64,000 bases of DNA from Aquimarina latercula DSM 2041 (GTDB taxonomy: Bacteria; Bacteroidota; Bacteroidia; Flavobacteriales; Flavobacteriaceae), in the NCBI RefSeq assembly GCF_000430645.1, contig NZ_AUMK01000005.1, positions 124,001-188,000 of the forward strand. The letters run 5' to 3'. Position numbers and translations under genes: made by a program. The notes beneath the pieces are model-generated. The model was not told where the DNA came from, did not search any database, and saw nothing but the letters and a program-made list of their open reading frames with translations. Positions 1-8,137 of this stretch are shown here, piece by piece. The first letter of the stretch is position 1, and each line of letters opens with the position of its first letter.

Positions 1-236
1 TATTAGGTTTTGCTTTGGCAAACTTCACCGCTTTTACACAACCCGAAGCTTTTTTCTTAATGGGTGGTTTGGCCAATAGTGGACACTGGATTTTTGAACC
101 CACTAAAAAATATATGGAAAAAAACTTATTAGAAATCTACAAAGGAAAAGTAAAACTACTACCATCTGGTATGAAGGAAAAAAATGCAGCAATTTTAGGT
201 GCTGCTGCTTTAATCTGGCAAGATTTTAACAATTAA
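1..236 (+). CDS. ROK family sugar kinase (glucokinase-like), C-terminal part
   Basis: The open frame runs in from the left edge (first full codon at base 3), so only about the last 77 residues are present. They resemble the C-terminus of ROK-family sugar kinases: an 'NFTAFTQPEAFFLMGGLA' stretch, the end of the second ROK half in which a Gly-Gly follows the sugar-site region, and a final 'KNAAILGAAALI' helix. The family phosphorylates glucose or related sugars with ATP in the cytoplasm. The ATP-site and zinc-site motifs lie outside the window, so substrate cannot be judged. The TTG at base 15 is not a start, because the frame is open upstream of it. Confidence 0.75.
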   Translation, partial: LGFALANFTAFTQPEAFFLMGGLANSGHWIFEPTKKYMEKNLLEIYKGKVKLLPSGMKEKNAAILGAAALIWQDFNN

Positions 237-248
237 AAACAAGCTACA

Positions 249-641
249 ATGGCAATGGAATCAGATCATAAGGTCATTTTTTATGAAAAACTAGCTCATC
301 TTTTTTATGCTGTCGCAATGGCTGATAAAAAAATGGTGGTCGAAGAGAAACGTAAGATCGTGTCTTATGTCGAAAAATACTGGTCACATTCTTTTGATAA
401 AAAAGAAAGAAAAGAGATTATTTATGAGATTATGCGGAAATTGATTAAAAAACAAATGACTTCTGAAGATGCTTATGAAGTTTTTAAATCGTATTATCAA
501 ACTAAATCCAATGATTTTTCAAAAGACCTTTGCCAAAAAATAATGGAAGCCGCAGATGGTATTGCCACTTCTTCTTCAAAAAGAAATAAATCAGAACTGG
601 TATTCCTTACCAAACTTCATAAGTTATTATTCGAAAATTAG
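249..641 (+). CDS. TerB-like small helical protein
   Basis: A 130-residue soluble protein with no signal peptide or membrane segment. It is all-helical in character and begins with an 'FYEKLAHLFYAVAMADKKMVVEEKRKI' type pattern (Asp near 26 and Glu near 33), which resembles the acidic first helix pair of TerB-fold proteins. The TerB fold occurs in tellurite-resistance and other stress proteins, but the biochemical role is unknown. It begins 12 bp after the ROK kinase stop, so it is probably cotranscribed. A second Met at residue 3 is an equally possible start. The family call is moderate and no function is assigned. Confidence 0.55.
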   Translation: MAMESDHKVIFYEKLAHLFYAVAMADKKMVVEEKRKIVSYVEKYWSHSFDKKERKEIIYEIMRKLIKKQMTSEDAYEVFKSYYQTKSNDFSKDLCQKIMEAADGIATSSSKRNKSELVFLTKLHKLLFEN

Positions 642-727
642 GATTACACTCTTCAACCTGTTCAAAGAAAAATAATCGTATATTAGAAATACTTATAATA
701 TGAGTCATAAACTCAATTTCAAATACA

Positions 728-1327
728 ATGCAAAACAATATTCTTTGGATGATTACTTTTCTAAACTGTTTGATTGCATTTCCTTACACCATTACCGCCC
801 AAACTAATATTTACGACGTAATTGCTAAAAAAGATACATTGGGAGAATTGAAGGTTTCAAAGTTAGAGAAGGGAAAAAACATAACATATGGCTACAATAT
901 CGAGATGAAAGTAAAATTGCTTGTTAGTATACATATGAAATATACTATTGAAGCCACCTACAACGAAAACCAATTAATATATGCTAGTGTTGATAATGTT
1001 GTAAACGGAAAACCACATCACTCATCTGATATTAAATGGATGGATACACATTATATTATCAATACCAAAAAAAGCAAGCAACAAACACTTTCTGAAATGA
1101 TAGCGTATAGTGGAATACGGCTTTTTTTTGATGAGCCTGTTAATATCCAAAAAGTTTTTTCAGAATATACCGCTCTTAATGGAATGATAAAGAAAATCCA
1201 AACAAGTACGTACGAACTCACTTTACATAACGGCAAGAAAAACAGATATTACTACAATAATGGTGAATTAGTAAAAGCAAACATTAATAGTTCGCTTATT
1301 GATTTTGATTTGATTTTAAGGAAATAA
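728..1327 (+). CDS. Secreted DUF6134-like protein
   Basis: A 199-residue protein with an N-terminal signal peptide (hydrophobic residues about 5-24, likely cut after 'TITAQ'). The body is rich in beta-strand patterns and resembles the small exported Bacteroidota proteins grouped as DUF6134, which appear to be beta-barrel-like or lipocalin-like envelope proteins of unknown role. There are no cysteines or catalytic motifs. An 86-bp gap separates it from the TerB-like gene. Function unknown. Confidence 0.5.
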   Translation: MQNNILWMITFLNCLIAFPYTITAQTNIYDVIAKKDTLGELKVSKLEKGKNITYGYNIEMKVKLLVSIHMKYTIEATYNENQLIYASVDNVVNGKPHHSSDIKWMDTHYIINTKKSKQQTLSEMIAYSGIRLFFDEPVNIQKVFSEYTALNGMIKKIQTSTYELTLHNGKKNRYYYNNGELVKANINSSLIDFDLILRK

Positions 1328-1383
1328 GTTATGAATCAAGACTTTTAAAAATTGGTTAGAATTAATGAATTAAATCTTAAAGC

Positions 1384-2526
1384 ATGAACAAACATCATAA
1401 AATCATCATAGCCGGAGCTGGTGGTATAGCGGAAGCTGTCGGACTTATTTTGGCAGAATGGAGTAAGATTACACCAACTATTTTTATTGGAAACAGAACC
1501 ATATCTAAGGCACAAAAGGTAGTAAAATGGATAGAAGAAGGTGCTACCAAACCTTGTACTATTAAACCATTTCGCCTTGCTGAAAAAGGTATTACCAAAG
1601 AAATGAAAGCTATGTTTGAAGAGTGCGATATCCTATTGGATTGTCTTCCTGGAACTTTGGCACCAAAAATGGCGACTTTTGCTAAAGATTATCATCTGCA
1701 TTATGCTAATCTTACTGAATATGTTAATGAAACAAATCAGATAATTTCTCTAGCAAAGGATGCTAAAACTGGCTTTATATTACAAACTGGACTGGCTCCC
1801 GGATACATTGATGTACTTGTTAACAAACTTTTCCAGGACTTTTGCAACGATTTTAATGTGGAAAAGGCCGATAGTTTGGAGTTTAAAGTAGGTGCCCTTA
1901 CGGATCACGCAGTTTCTCCTCATTATTATGGTTTTACCTGGAGCCCAGCTGGAGTAGCTACTGAATATATTAAAGATGCCATTGTAATTCGAGATTATAA
2001 AAAAACAGAACTCCCTTCGCTGTCTGAAAGGTCTATGATTATTATTGATGGTATTACCTATGAAGAAGATCTAACATCCGGTGGAGCAGCAGACCTACCC
2101 GATGCACTAGCTGGTAGAGTGCGCTCATTGGATTATAAGACTTTACGACATCCTGGTCATTATGGCTGGGTGAAGAATCAGATTAATATCATTACAAATA
2201 CTAAAGATACCATTGAAGCTTTGCAACAACAAATGGAAAGACATATACCGCATATTGAAGATGATCAGATCGTTTTATACGCCGCAGTACAAGGTTATGA
2301 TACTGATGATGTTTTACGCAGAAGGGAAATTTCCAGAAAAATCACCCCAAAAACAGTTGGTAAGCACGTGTTAAGAGCCATTCAAATAACAACGGCAGTA
2401 CCATTGATACAATCTGCACAATTGTTGCTTGAATCGTCTTATTCCGGAGTTATATTACAAAGCCAAATAGAAACTGATAGATTTTTAGAAGGAGATTACA
2501 TAATCCCAGTTTATGGAAAAGTGTAA
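1384..2526 (+). CDS. Saccharopine dehydrogenase family NAD(P)-dependent enzyme
   Basis: A 380-residue cytoplasmic enzyme. The N-terminus is a Rossmann fold with the dinucleotide motif 'GAGGIAEAVG' at about residues 11-20 and a 'GNRT' turn at about 37 where the cofactor ribose is bound. The central part has 'LQTGLAPGYIDVL' (about 140) and 'SPAGVATEYI' (about 190), which are typical of saccharopine and lysine 6-dehydrogenase relatives. Members work in lysine degradation or synthesis, or in carboxynorspermidine synthesis. Which reaction applies here cannot be read from sequence alone. Length fits the single-domain family. It starts 56 bp after the previous gene. Confidence 0.75.
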   Translation: MNKHHKIIIAGAGGIAEAVGLILAEWSKITPTIFIGNRTISKAQKVVKWIEEGATKPCTIKPFRLAEKGITKEMKAMFEECDILLDCLPGTLAPKMATFAKDYHLHYANLTEYVNETNQIISLAKDAKTGFILQTGLAPGYIDVLVNKLFQDFCNDFNVEKADSLEFKVGALTDHAVSPHYYGFTWSPAGVATEYIKDAIVIRDYKKTELPSLSERSMIIIDGITYEEDLTSGGAADLPDALAGRVRSLDYKTLRHPGHYGWVKNQINIITNTKDTIEALQQQMERHIPHIEDDQIVLYAAVQGYDTDDVLRRREISRKITPKTVGKHVLRAIQITTAVPLIQSAQLLLESSYSGVILQSQIETDRFLEGDYIIPVYGKV

Positions 2527-2581
2527 GCTTGAACGCATTTATTTTTTTAAAACCTTTATACAGACCCGAAAATCAATATTC

Positions 2582-3670
2582 CTATAGCCACTTTTTCTTT
2601 TTAAAGTAATATAACAATCCAAGAAATACTACAATCATTACTCCCCATAAAATGTAATACCCATACTTGAATTTCAGTTCTGGAATATTCTCAAAGTTCA
2701 TTCCGTAGATTCCTGCTAGAAACGTTAACGGGATAAAAATAGAAGCCATTATTGTAAGTACTTTCATCACTTCATTCATTTTGTTACTGATAGTGGTCAT
2801 ATACATATCCATAAGCCCCCAGATCATATCCCGATAGATTTCTATATTCTCTGACACCTGGATAATATGATCGTATAAATCTCTAAGATAGAATTGAGTC
2901 TTTTCTGCAATAAGAATATGTTCACTTTTCTCAATACGGTTTACTACCTCTCTAAGAGGAAATACAGCTCTTCTTATTTTTAGAATTTCTCTTTTAAGGC
3001 TTTGGATATCGTAGGTGATATCATCGTTAGGTTTCTCTTCGAATAAATCATCTTCTAACTCCTCAATCTTATCGCCCATTACTTCGATAAGATTAAAATA
3101 ATTATCTACCACGGCATCCATTAGCGCATATAATAAATAATCAGGTCCCATACTTCGTACTCTACCTTTTCCAGTTCTGATTCGATTTCTTATCGCATCA
3201 AATACATCACCGTCAGATTCTTGAAAAGATATAACATAATTATTACCAAGCACAAAACTGATATGCTCAATGGATAACTTCTCATCCTTGTCAAAATATA
3301 GCATCTTTAGTACTACGAAAAGATATCCTTCGTACTCATCTATTTTAGGTCTTTGCTGTGTGTTTGCGATATCTTCTAAAATTAATGGATGAAGCTTATA
3401 GTGGTCCCCGATTTTTTCTATAGCTTCTGTATGATTAAGGCCATTAATATTGATCCAGGTGACAGGTTCTGAGTCTGAATAACTGAATGCCTCCTCTATA
3501 CTATCTAATTCTTTTTCTTCAAAAGTATTCTTATCATAATCAAATACCTCAATATACAAATCACCAGAAGTTTTACCCCCTGTATACACCACAGTACCAG
3601 GCACTAAGCCTAATTGTTTTTCGGAAGGTGATGGTGTGTTTTCTCCCATATTCCAAAGTTTTTCTATCAT
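2582..3670 (-). CDS. corA: CorA-type magnesium/cobalt transporter
   Basis: A 362-residue inner-membrane divalent cation channel. It has a large cytoplasmic N-terminal domain with a long acidic and basic helical stalk ('DKIEELEDDLFEE', about 205-217). Two C-terminal transmembrane helices follow (about 303-321 and 336-354), with the signature 'YGMNF' at residues 322-326 forming the selectivity loop. The basic tail 'KKKKWL' follows the last helix. CorA channels import Mg2+ (also Co2+ and Ni2+) and close when cytoplasmic Mg2+ binds the stalk. It converges on the saccharopine-dehydrogenase-like gene and diverges from an MscS channel gene, sharing a 61-bp intergenic region with the latter. Confidence 0.93.
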   Translation of the reverse strand: MIEKLWNMGENTPSPSEKQLGLVPGTVVYTGGKTSGDLYIEVFDYDKNTFEEKELDSIEEAFSYSDSEPVTWININGLNHTEAIEKIGDHYKLHPLILEDIANTQQRPKIDEYEGYLFVVLKMLYFDKDEKLSIEHISFVLGNNYVISFQESDGDVFDAIRNRIRTGKGRVRSMGPDYLLYALMDAVVDNYFNLIEVMGDKIEELEDDLFEEKPNDDITYDIQSLKREILKIRRAVFPLREVVNRIEKSEHILIAEKTQFYLRDLYDHIIQVSENIEIYRDMIWGLMDMYMTTISNKMNEVMKVLTIMASIFIPLTFLAGIYGMNFENIPELKFKYGYYILWGVMIVVFLGLLYYFKKKKWL

Positions 3671-3731
3671 TACAATGTAGCATATTTAAAGTATCTTTAC
3701 AATAGAATCACCAATAAAAAATGACTGCCTT

Positions 3732-4607
3732 ATGGATCAAATTATGTCAATTTTTGACAAGCCAATTTTTGTAAATTTAGCTTCGGTATTTATACTTTTT
3801 GTCGTGGTATACATTATTATAAAATTACTACAAAGAGGGGCTTTTAAACTTGTTAAAGACAATACTTCTAAGTATAAATTTAAAAAGCTTATTAATTTTT
3901 TAGGATACATAATTTTTGTTTCCGGAGTTATGCTGATTTTTAACACCAAGCTTTCTGGTATTGGCACGGCATTGGGTGTCGCTGGTGCAGGTATTGCTTT
4001 TGCTTTACAAGAAGTAATTGTAAGTATAGCAGGATACATTGCTGTTTTCACAGGCAACTTCTATAAAGTAGGAGATCGTGTAAAGTTGGGAGGAACCAAA
4101 GGTGATGTTATTGATATAGGTCTGTTGAGAACGACTCTTATGGAGATTGGCGACTGGGTCAATGGAGATCTTTATAATGGTAAAATGGTTAGAGTCGCCA
4201 ATAGTTTTGTCTTTAAAGAACCTGTATACAACTATTCTGGGGATTTTCCATTTTTGTGGGATGAAATGACTATACCTATTAAAACCAATGGAGATTATAT
4301 CTATGCCAAAGAGACTTTCACAAAAATCTTAATTGATCAGGTTGGTGATTTTGCGACCTCTTCTCAAAAATCCTGGGACAAAATGATCGGTAAATATAAC
4401 ATCGAAAATGCCCAGGTACAACCTATGGTCGCAATGTCTTTTGATGAAAACTGGATCACATTTACTTTGCGCTATGTAGTAGATTTTAAATCTAGAAGAA
4501 CTACTAAATCTATTCTGTTTGATAAAATATTACTAGCTATTAAAAACTCCGAAGGCAAAATTGAAGTTGCTTCTGCAGCTTTTGAAATCACCGCCTTTCC
4601 AAAATAA
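3732..4607 (+). CDS. MscS-family mechanosensitive ion channel
   Basis: A 291-residue inner-membrane protein with three hydrophobic segments (about 12-32, 45-65 and 72-100). The third is the Gly/Ala-rich pore helix 'GTALGVAGAGIAFALQ', followed by the beta domain start 'NFYKVGDRVKLGG', both diagnostic of the MscS family. The C-terminus forms the cytoplasmic cage. These channels release small solutes when membrane tension rises after osmotic downshock. It is divergently transcribed from corA and ends at a bidirectional terminator shared with dps. A second, only distantly similar MscS gene lies at 7246-8070. No copy of the local stress promoter lies upstream of this one. Confidence 0.9.
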   Translation: MDQIMSIFDKPIFVNLASVFILFVVVYIIIKLLQRGAFKLVKDNTSKYKFKKLINFLGYIIFVSGVMLIFNTKLSGIGTALGVAGAGIAFALQEVIVSIAGYIAVFTGNFYKVGDRVKLGGTKGDVIDIGLLRTTLMEIGDWVNGDLYNGKMVRVANSFVFKEPVYNYSGDFPFLWDEMTIPIKTNGDYIYAKETFTKILIDQVGDFATSSQKSWDKMIGKYNIENAQVQPMVAMSFDENWITFTLRYVVDFKSRRTTKSILFDKILLAIKNSEGKIEVASAAFEITAFPK

Positions 4608-4640
4608 AAACAGGATAATTTTTCAGGAACTATCCTGTTT
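4608..4640. terminator. Bidirectional terminator between mscS-like gene and dps
   Basis: A perfect 10-bp inverted repeat (AAACAGGATA / TATCCTGTTT, 13-nt loop) sits in the 41-bp gap between two convergent genes, with T-runs inside and after the stem on both strands. Confidence 0.8.
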
Positions 4641-4648
4641 CTATTAGC

Positions 4649-5122
4649 TTATAGCAAATGAGACTCCAGGAACCAAAGCCCTTTATCGATTCCTCTCGAA
4701 ACTTCTGTAAATAAATCTGCAGTTACCTTATCTCCTAAAGAATCAGTACTATCAATAACTATTTTTGTTGATTCTGAAACCATTGCATATCTTTCTATTA
4801 ACTTCTTTATTGTGAATTCTCCATTATCAAAAGTATCCGGGCTTACAGGAAGTCTAGAAGTTTTTGCAGCCATTCTCACCGTACCCTTTGCGACCCCACC
4901 TAATGCAGTTGCTCTTTCTGCGATCATATCCACATAACCTGACACCTCTCTTGCCAGTTCATCAAAAAGTTTGTGTAATGCGTAAAACTGCATACCTTTT
5001 ACATTCCAATGAGCCTGTTTCAACTGACTATATAAGTCAAAAGTGTCAGCCAGTTGTTGATTTAATATAGAAACAATTTCATCTTTGTTTTCTAGCTTTA
5101 TCGAACTTTTATATTTTGTCAT
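4649..5122 (-). CDS. dps: Dps-family DNA starvation/stationary phase protection protein
   Basis: A 157-residue ferritin-like protein. The intersubunit ferroxidase ligands are all visible: His38 in 'AHWNVKG', His50 in 'ALHKLFDE', then Asp65 and Glu69 in 'YVDMIAERA', with the same 12/15/4 spacing as in known Dps proteins. Dps forms a 12-subunit shell that oxidises Fe2+ with H2O2 and stores it, protecting DNA in stress and stationary phase. It lies 31 bp downstream of a small membrane-protein gene and is probably its operon partner, driven by the shared-type stress promoter at 5670-5695. Confidence 0.93.
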   Translation of the reverse strand: MTKYKSSIKLENKDEIVSILNQQLADTFDLYSQLKQAHWNVKGMQFYALHKLFDELAREVSGYVDMIAERATALGGVAKGTVRMAAKTSRLPVSPDTFDNGEFTIKKLIERYAMVSESTKIVIDSTDSLGDKVTADLFTEVSRGIDKGLWFLESHLL

Positions 5123-5153
5123 TTTCTATTTTTTTTAATTAAGACCTCTAATT

Positions 5154-5639
5154 TTATTTTGCTGCTAAGGGTTTTATAGAATCATAAATATCTTTGGAAT
5201 CTATTTTTTTAATTTTTGATAAGTTATCAACTAATATTTGTGCTTCTTCTATACTATTATCAAACATTCTAATCACTTGATTATCAAAATTGGGATCTTT
5301 CTTAGCTTCCATTCGAAGTATTTGAATTTGATAAAGAAGATTTTTAATGATATGATTATTAGCATAAAGCATTGATCTGTATACTTTTCTTTTTTGCGAT
5401 TCCTTTTTCCTAATAAGGAAGCTTATGATGTTTAAGATTGCAAAAAATAAAAATACAAGAGCCCAGATAAATATGGCTTCATCTAATTCGTACTTTTCTG
5501 TAAGTGTTAAATACTTGCCTATATATTCAAATACGTCAAGATTATTATATAAACTATAAAAATATCCGATAACTGCTACTATCAAACCAATCATAAAATA
5601 TTTATATTCATAAAAATAAAGTTTGATTTTCCTTTTCAT
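5154..5639 (-). CDS. Small two-TM membrane protein of unknown function
   Basis: A 161-residue protein that begins with a basic stretch (MKRKIKLYFYEYK), then a transmembrane helix (about 15-33), a short acidic periplasmic loop, a second helix (about 53-76) and a charged cytoplasmic C-terminal half that is likely helical or coiled-coil. No known motif is recognised. The gene is first in a two-gene operon with dps and starts 30 bp downstream of a stress-type promoter. That position suggests a role in envelope stress, but nothing in the protein itself proves this. Confidence 0.65.
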   Translation of the reverse strand: MKRKIKLYFYEYKYFMIGLIVAVIGYFYSLYNNLDVFEYIGKYLTLTEKYELDEAIFIWALVFLFFAILNIISFLIRKKESQKRKVYRSMLYANNHIIKNLLYQIQILRMEAKKDPNFDNQVIRMFDNSIEEAQILVDNLSKIKKIDSKDIYDSIKPLAAK

Positions 5640-5669
5640 TATATCTCTGAATTAATTGTTTTACTATTT

Positions 5670-5695
5670 AGACCCTGTTATGTTTTAAAGGTCAC
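5670..5695 (-). promoter_or_regulatory. Stress-type promoter copy 1 (GTGACC-N14-GGGTCT)
   Basis: Read on the minus strand, GTGACC is followed by exactly 14 bp and GGGTCT, then TAAA. It lies 30 bp before the start of the membrane protein/dps operon. Four further copies with the same spacing precede the next four minus-strand units. The layout (-35 GTGAC, 17 bp to -10 GTCTAA) resembles ECF-sigma promoters. Confidence 0.7.
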
Positions 5696-5724
5696 TTTAT
5701 TCTCCTGTTTGTTAATGTAATAGC

Positions 5725-5752
5725 CAAAAAAGCCAGAACTTCCGTTCTGGCT
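5725..5752 (-). terminator. Terminator of hsp20-like gene
   Basis: A 9-bp perfect stem (AGCCAGAAC / GTTCTGGCT, 4-nt loop), followed on the minus strand by a run of six T, lies 53 bp after the Hsp20 stop codon. Confidence 0.85.
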
Positions 5753-5804
5753 CGAACAACTCACAATCACGAGAATTGTACCATCAATCAATCAAAAAAC
5801 ATCA

Positions 5805-6233
5805 TTATTCAATCTCTATAAGCTTAGGAGGTTGCTTTTTGGCTTCCTCTTTTTTTGGCAATCTTATGCTCAAAACACCATCATTATAGGAGGCATTTAT
5901 TTTATCTGTTGATACTGTATCAGGTACAGAGAAAGAGCGTTGAAAAGAAGTGAAACTAAATTCTTTACGTGTCATTTTCTTTTCTTGGGATTCTCTCTCT
6001 TCTTTCTTTTCTGATGAGATGATTAATATTCCATTTTCCAAATTAATTTCAAACTCATCCTTTTTCAACCCAGGAACTGCAACTTCGATATCAAAACTGT
6101 CTTTTGTCTCGGTAATGTTTACCGCTGGAACTGAAGTTCCTGTTTGCACACCGCTTACAAAATCACGACCCCAAAAATTATCAAAGAATGAAGGAAACAA
6201 ATCATCTTCTTTTTTCCATTTAATAAGTGACAT
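5805..6233 (-). CDS. Hsp20/alpha-crystallin family small heat-shock protein
   Basis: A 142-residue protein. The alpha-crystallin domain spans about residues 38-128. It has the conserved 'DIEVAVPGLKKDEFEI' strand pair, and the 'YNDGVLSIRLPK' motif (about 115-126) corresponds to the family's A-x-x-x-n-GVL signature. The tail ends in 'LIEIE', a likely I-x-I/V oligomer contact. These ATP-independent chaperones bind unfolding proteins in heat and other stresses and form large oligomers. The gene is a single unit with its own terminator and a stress-type promoter 62 bp upstream. Confidence 0.92.
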   Translation of the reverse strand: MSLIKWKKEDDLFPSFFDNFWGRDFVSGVQTGTSVPAVNITETKDSFDIEVAVPGLKKDEFEINLENGILIISSEKKEERESQEKKMTRKEFSFTSFQRSFSVPDTVSTDKINASYNDGVLSIRLPKKEEAKKQPPKLIEIE

Positions 6234-6295
6234 AGTTTATTAATTTAAGTGTTAAACAATCATTTGAAAGATGGTTTATGATCTTTCTTTAATTA

Positions 6296-6321
6296 AGACA
6301 CATATATGCCTTTGGGGTCAC
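6296..6321 (-). promoter_or_regulatory. Stress-type promoter copy 2 (GTGACC-N14-GTGTCT)
   Basis: On the minus strand GTGACC, 14 bp, GTGTCT, then TTAA. It lies 62 bp upstream of the Hsp20 start codon, so the transcript would have a leader of roughly 55 nt. Confidence 0.75.
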
Positions 6322-6342
6322 CTCAATTTCTCATAAAAAACT

Positions 6343-6374
6343 AAAAAAACCGCTTGTAATTTATACACAAGCGG
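6343..6374 (-). terminator. Terminator of the 6401-6796 gene
   Basis: An 8-bp perfect stem (CCGCTTGT / ACAAGCGG, 9-nt loop), followed on the minus strand by seven T, lies 26 bp after the stop codon. Confidence 0.85.
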
Positions 6375-6400
6375 CTTTTGAAGTTTTTAATGTCAGAAAG

Positions 6401-6796
6401 CTAGTTCTTAGCAATTCCCTCTAAATGTTCTACATTCATTAATATTTTTCGTTCAATAAACTGAGAAACCTTGGCATCCTGATTTTTAGTATCTTTTACT
6501 ATAGTTTCTAATTTTTGAACCTCATAGGTAAGATTGAATACCATACCAATATTCTGCTTATCATTGAAATCATATTTCGAAAGAATATTCATACTAATTA
6601 TCGTAAACTCTAACATCTTACTATCATCTATTTTTCTGAAATACAAGGATTTATTAGACTTACCCACAAATTCTGCTTTTACCTGATTAGCTTTATATTC
6701 TACCTTTAGTGGATCAATTGTATTATACGTACTTGCTTGAATTGCAGGTGAACCAGTAAATACTATTGCAATAAAAATAAGAGTGATTTTTTTCAT
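6401..6796 (-). CDS. Small secreted protein of unknown function
   Basis: A 131-residue protein with a clear signal peptide (MKK, then a hydrophobic core to about residue 21, 'AIQAS' as likely cleavage site). The mature part is mixed strand and helix with no cysteines and no recognised motif; its C-terminal half (about 80-125) is helical and charged. The gene has its own stress-type promoter (6840-6865) and terminator. Context suggests an exported protein made with Dps and Hsp20 under stress. Function unknown. Confidence 0.6.
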   Translation of the reverse strand: MKKITLIFIAIVFTGSPAIQASTYNTIDPLKVEYKANQVKAEFVGKSNKSLYFRKIDDSKMLEFTIISMNILSKYDFNDKQNIGMVFNLTYEVQKLETIVKDTKNQDAKVSQFIERKILMNVEHLEGIAKN

Positions 6797-6839
6797 TTTA
6801 AATATATAATTATGATTAGTTATTATGTTTCATTTTTTA

Positions 6840-6865
6840 AGACACGCTTTTTATAAATTAGTCAC
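6840..6865 (-). promoter_or_regulatory. Stress-type promoter copy 3 (GTGACT-N14-GTGTCT)
   Basis: On the minus strand GTGACT, 14 bp, GTGTCT, TTAA. It fits inside the 74-bp gap between the 6871-7155 stop codon and the 6401-6796 start codon, 43 bp before the latter. Confidence 0.75.
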
Positions 6866-6870
6866 ATTTT

Positions 6871-7155
6871 TTAATCTTCCTCGCAGAACTCTGCGTCACA
6901 ACTTTCTTTGGATTGTGTCTTTAGCGTATCAAAATATTCATCATCAAACTTATCAGACATTGCTTCTTCCAGCTCAGTTTTTTTAATAAGAAATAAAGTA
7001 TCATTAATAACCAATCTAACCCTATCTTGAAGTTCGGAATTTACTTCGGACAATGTAATTACGTCCATTTCTTTAAATCCATTAGGATATTCTTTGGCAA
7101 TAGCCTTAATTAAATCTAAAGTAAGATACTTATAGTCTACAGATATATTTTTCAT
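6871..7155 (-). CDS. Small acidic protein of unknown function
   Basis: A 94-residue acidic cytoplasmic protein. It is rich in Asp and Glu, has two cysteines close to the end ('CDAEFCEED') and no signal peptide or membrane segment. The N-terminal half ('LIKAIAKEYPNGF', 'DVITLSEVNSELQDRVRLVI') reads as a helix-strand mix. No family is recognised. It is preceded by its own stress-type promoter (7187-7212), which is the main evidence that it is a real gene of the same regulon. Confidence 0.6.
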   Translation of the reverse strand: MKNISVDYKYLTLDLIKAIAKEYPNGFKEMDVITLSEVNSELQDRVRLVINDTLFLIKKTELEEAMSDKFDDEYFDTLKTQSKESCDAEFCEED

Positions 7156-7186
7156 ATTTCGATTATTTTTAAGTTAATAATTGTTA

Positions 7187-7212
7187 GGGCACACTTTCTG
7201 TATTTAAGTCAC
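7187..7212 (-). promoter_or_regulatory. Stress-type promoter copy 4 (GTGACT-N14-GTGCCC)
   Basis: On the minus strand GTGACT, 14 bp, GTGCCC, TAA. The downstream hexamer is the most divergent copy, but the spacing is the same. It lies 31 bp before the 6871-7155 start codon. Confidence 0.65.
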
Positions 7213-7245
7213 AAATACTAATAATATGTAGATGTTTGAATAATC

Positions 7246-8070
7246 TTATTTGGTTATAATATGCACATCTCTTTGAGGGAACGGAATGGTTACCTTGTTC
7301 GCTCTAAAAAGTCTGTCTATTTCAAAATGCAAATCACTTTTGGGGTGTACTGCATTAAAACTATCTCCAACGGTAAACATCAATCTAAAATTAAGAGAGC
7401 TATCGCCAAACTCTCTAAAAAATACTGTAGGCTCAGGATTTTTCAAAATCCCTTTAGTGTTATCAGTAGCAGTTAATAATAACCCTTTTACTAAATCGGT
7501 ATCTGAACCATAAGCAACACCTACATCAATACTTTCTCTAGTAATATTGTTATTCTGAGTCCAATTGTAAAGAGTATTGGTAAGGTACGTATGATTAGGT
7601 ATTACTAAAACCTTATTCTCTAAATTAATTCCTTTTGTAGTTCTTAAGTTAATATCTGTCACCTTAAAAACCTTATTATCTATCTCTATAATATCATTAA
7701 CGTGCACCGTTTTATCAAGTAACACAAAAATGCCACATAAGATATCTTGAAATAGCGTTTGTAAAGCTAAACCAACTCCAATAAGTAAAGCAGCAGAAGC
7801 TGCAAAAATTGCTGTTATATTAATCCCTATGTTATCTAGAGCAAAAAAGAAGACAATAATAAAAACGAAGTATTTAGCAAAAGAAAAAACAGTTACAAAT
7901 TTCTCACTATCCTCTTTAGGTAACTTTCTGGATACTAATCTTCTTATTAAACTTAATATTAAAGAGGTGACAACAAAGATTATCAATAATAACAAAAGGG
8001 CCTTTACTGTGATTTGTATCTCCTTTCCGAAGTGGAATGTATAGTTTAAGATTTCCTGTATCTTTTCCAT
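7246..8070 (-). CDS. MscS-family mechanosensitive ion channel (stress-regulated copy)
   Basis: A 274-residue inner-membrane channel. Hydrophobic segments lie at about 18-42, 62-82 and 88-110. The third is the pore-lining helix 'AIFAASAALLIGVGLALQTLFQD', followed by the beta domain start 'VHVNDIIEID' and the 'NLRTTKG' and 'VLVIPNH' strands typical of MscS. The short periplasmic part and length match small MscS proteins. It is only weakly similar to the other MscS gene in the window. A stress-type promoter lies 41 bp upstream, so this channel probably responds to general stress as well as membrane tension. Confidence 0.9.
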   Translation of the reverse strand: MEKIQEILNYTFHFGKEIQITVKALLLLLIIFVVTSLILSLIRRLVSRKLPKEDSEKFVTVFSFAKYFVFIIVFFFALDNIGINITAIFAASAALLIGVGLALQTLFQDILCGIFVLLDKTVHVNDIIEIDNKVFKVTDINLRTTKGINLENKVLVIPNHTYLTNTLYNWTQNNNITRESIDVGVAYGSDTDLVKGLLLTATDNTKGILKNPEPTVFFREFGDSSLNFRLMFTVGDSFNAVHPKSDLHFEIDRLFRANKVTIPFPQRDVHIITK

Positions 8071-8111
8071 TCTAAGTATAGTCTTTAAAGGTTGATTGAT
8101 TATTAATTTTT

Positions 8112-8137
8112 AGACACAGGTTATGAAAGGAAGTCAC
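8112..8137 (-). promoter_or_regulatory. Stress-type promoter copy 5 (GTGACT-N14-GTGTCT)
   Basis: On the minus strand AATGTGACT, 14 bp, GTGTCTAA. It lies 41 bp upstream of the MscS start codon. Confidence 0.75.

Noticed and set aside
3671..3731. A sixth copy of the GTGACY-N14-GTGTCT promoter, before the first mscS-like gene
   Set aside because: The 61-bp region between corA and this gene contains no match to either hexamer at the right spacing.
7246..8070. Plus-strand frames of 71-75 residues inside the mscS-like gene
   Set aside because: They are shadows of the well-supported MscS reading frame on the minus strand.
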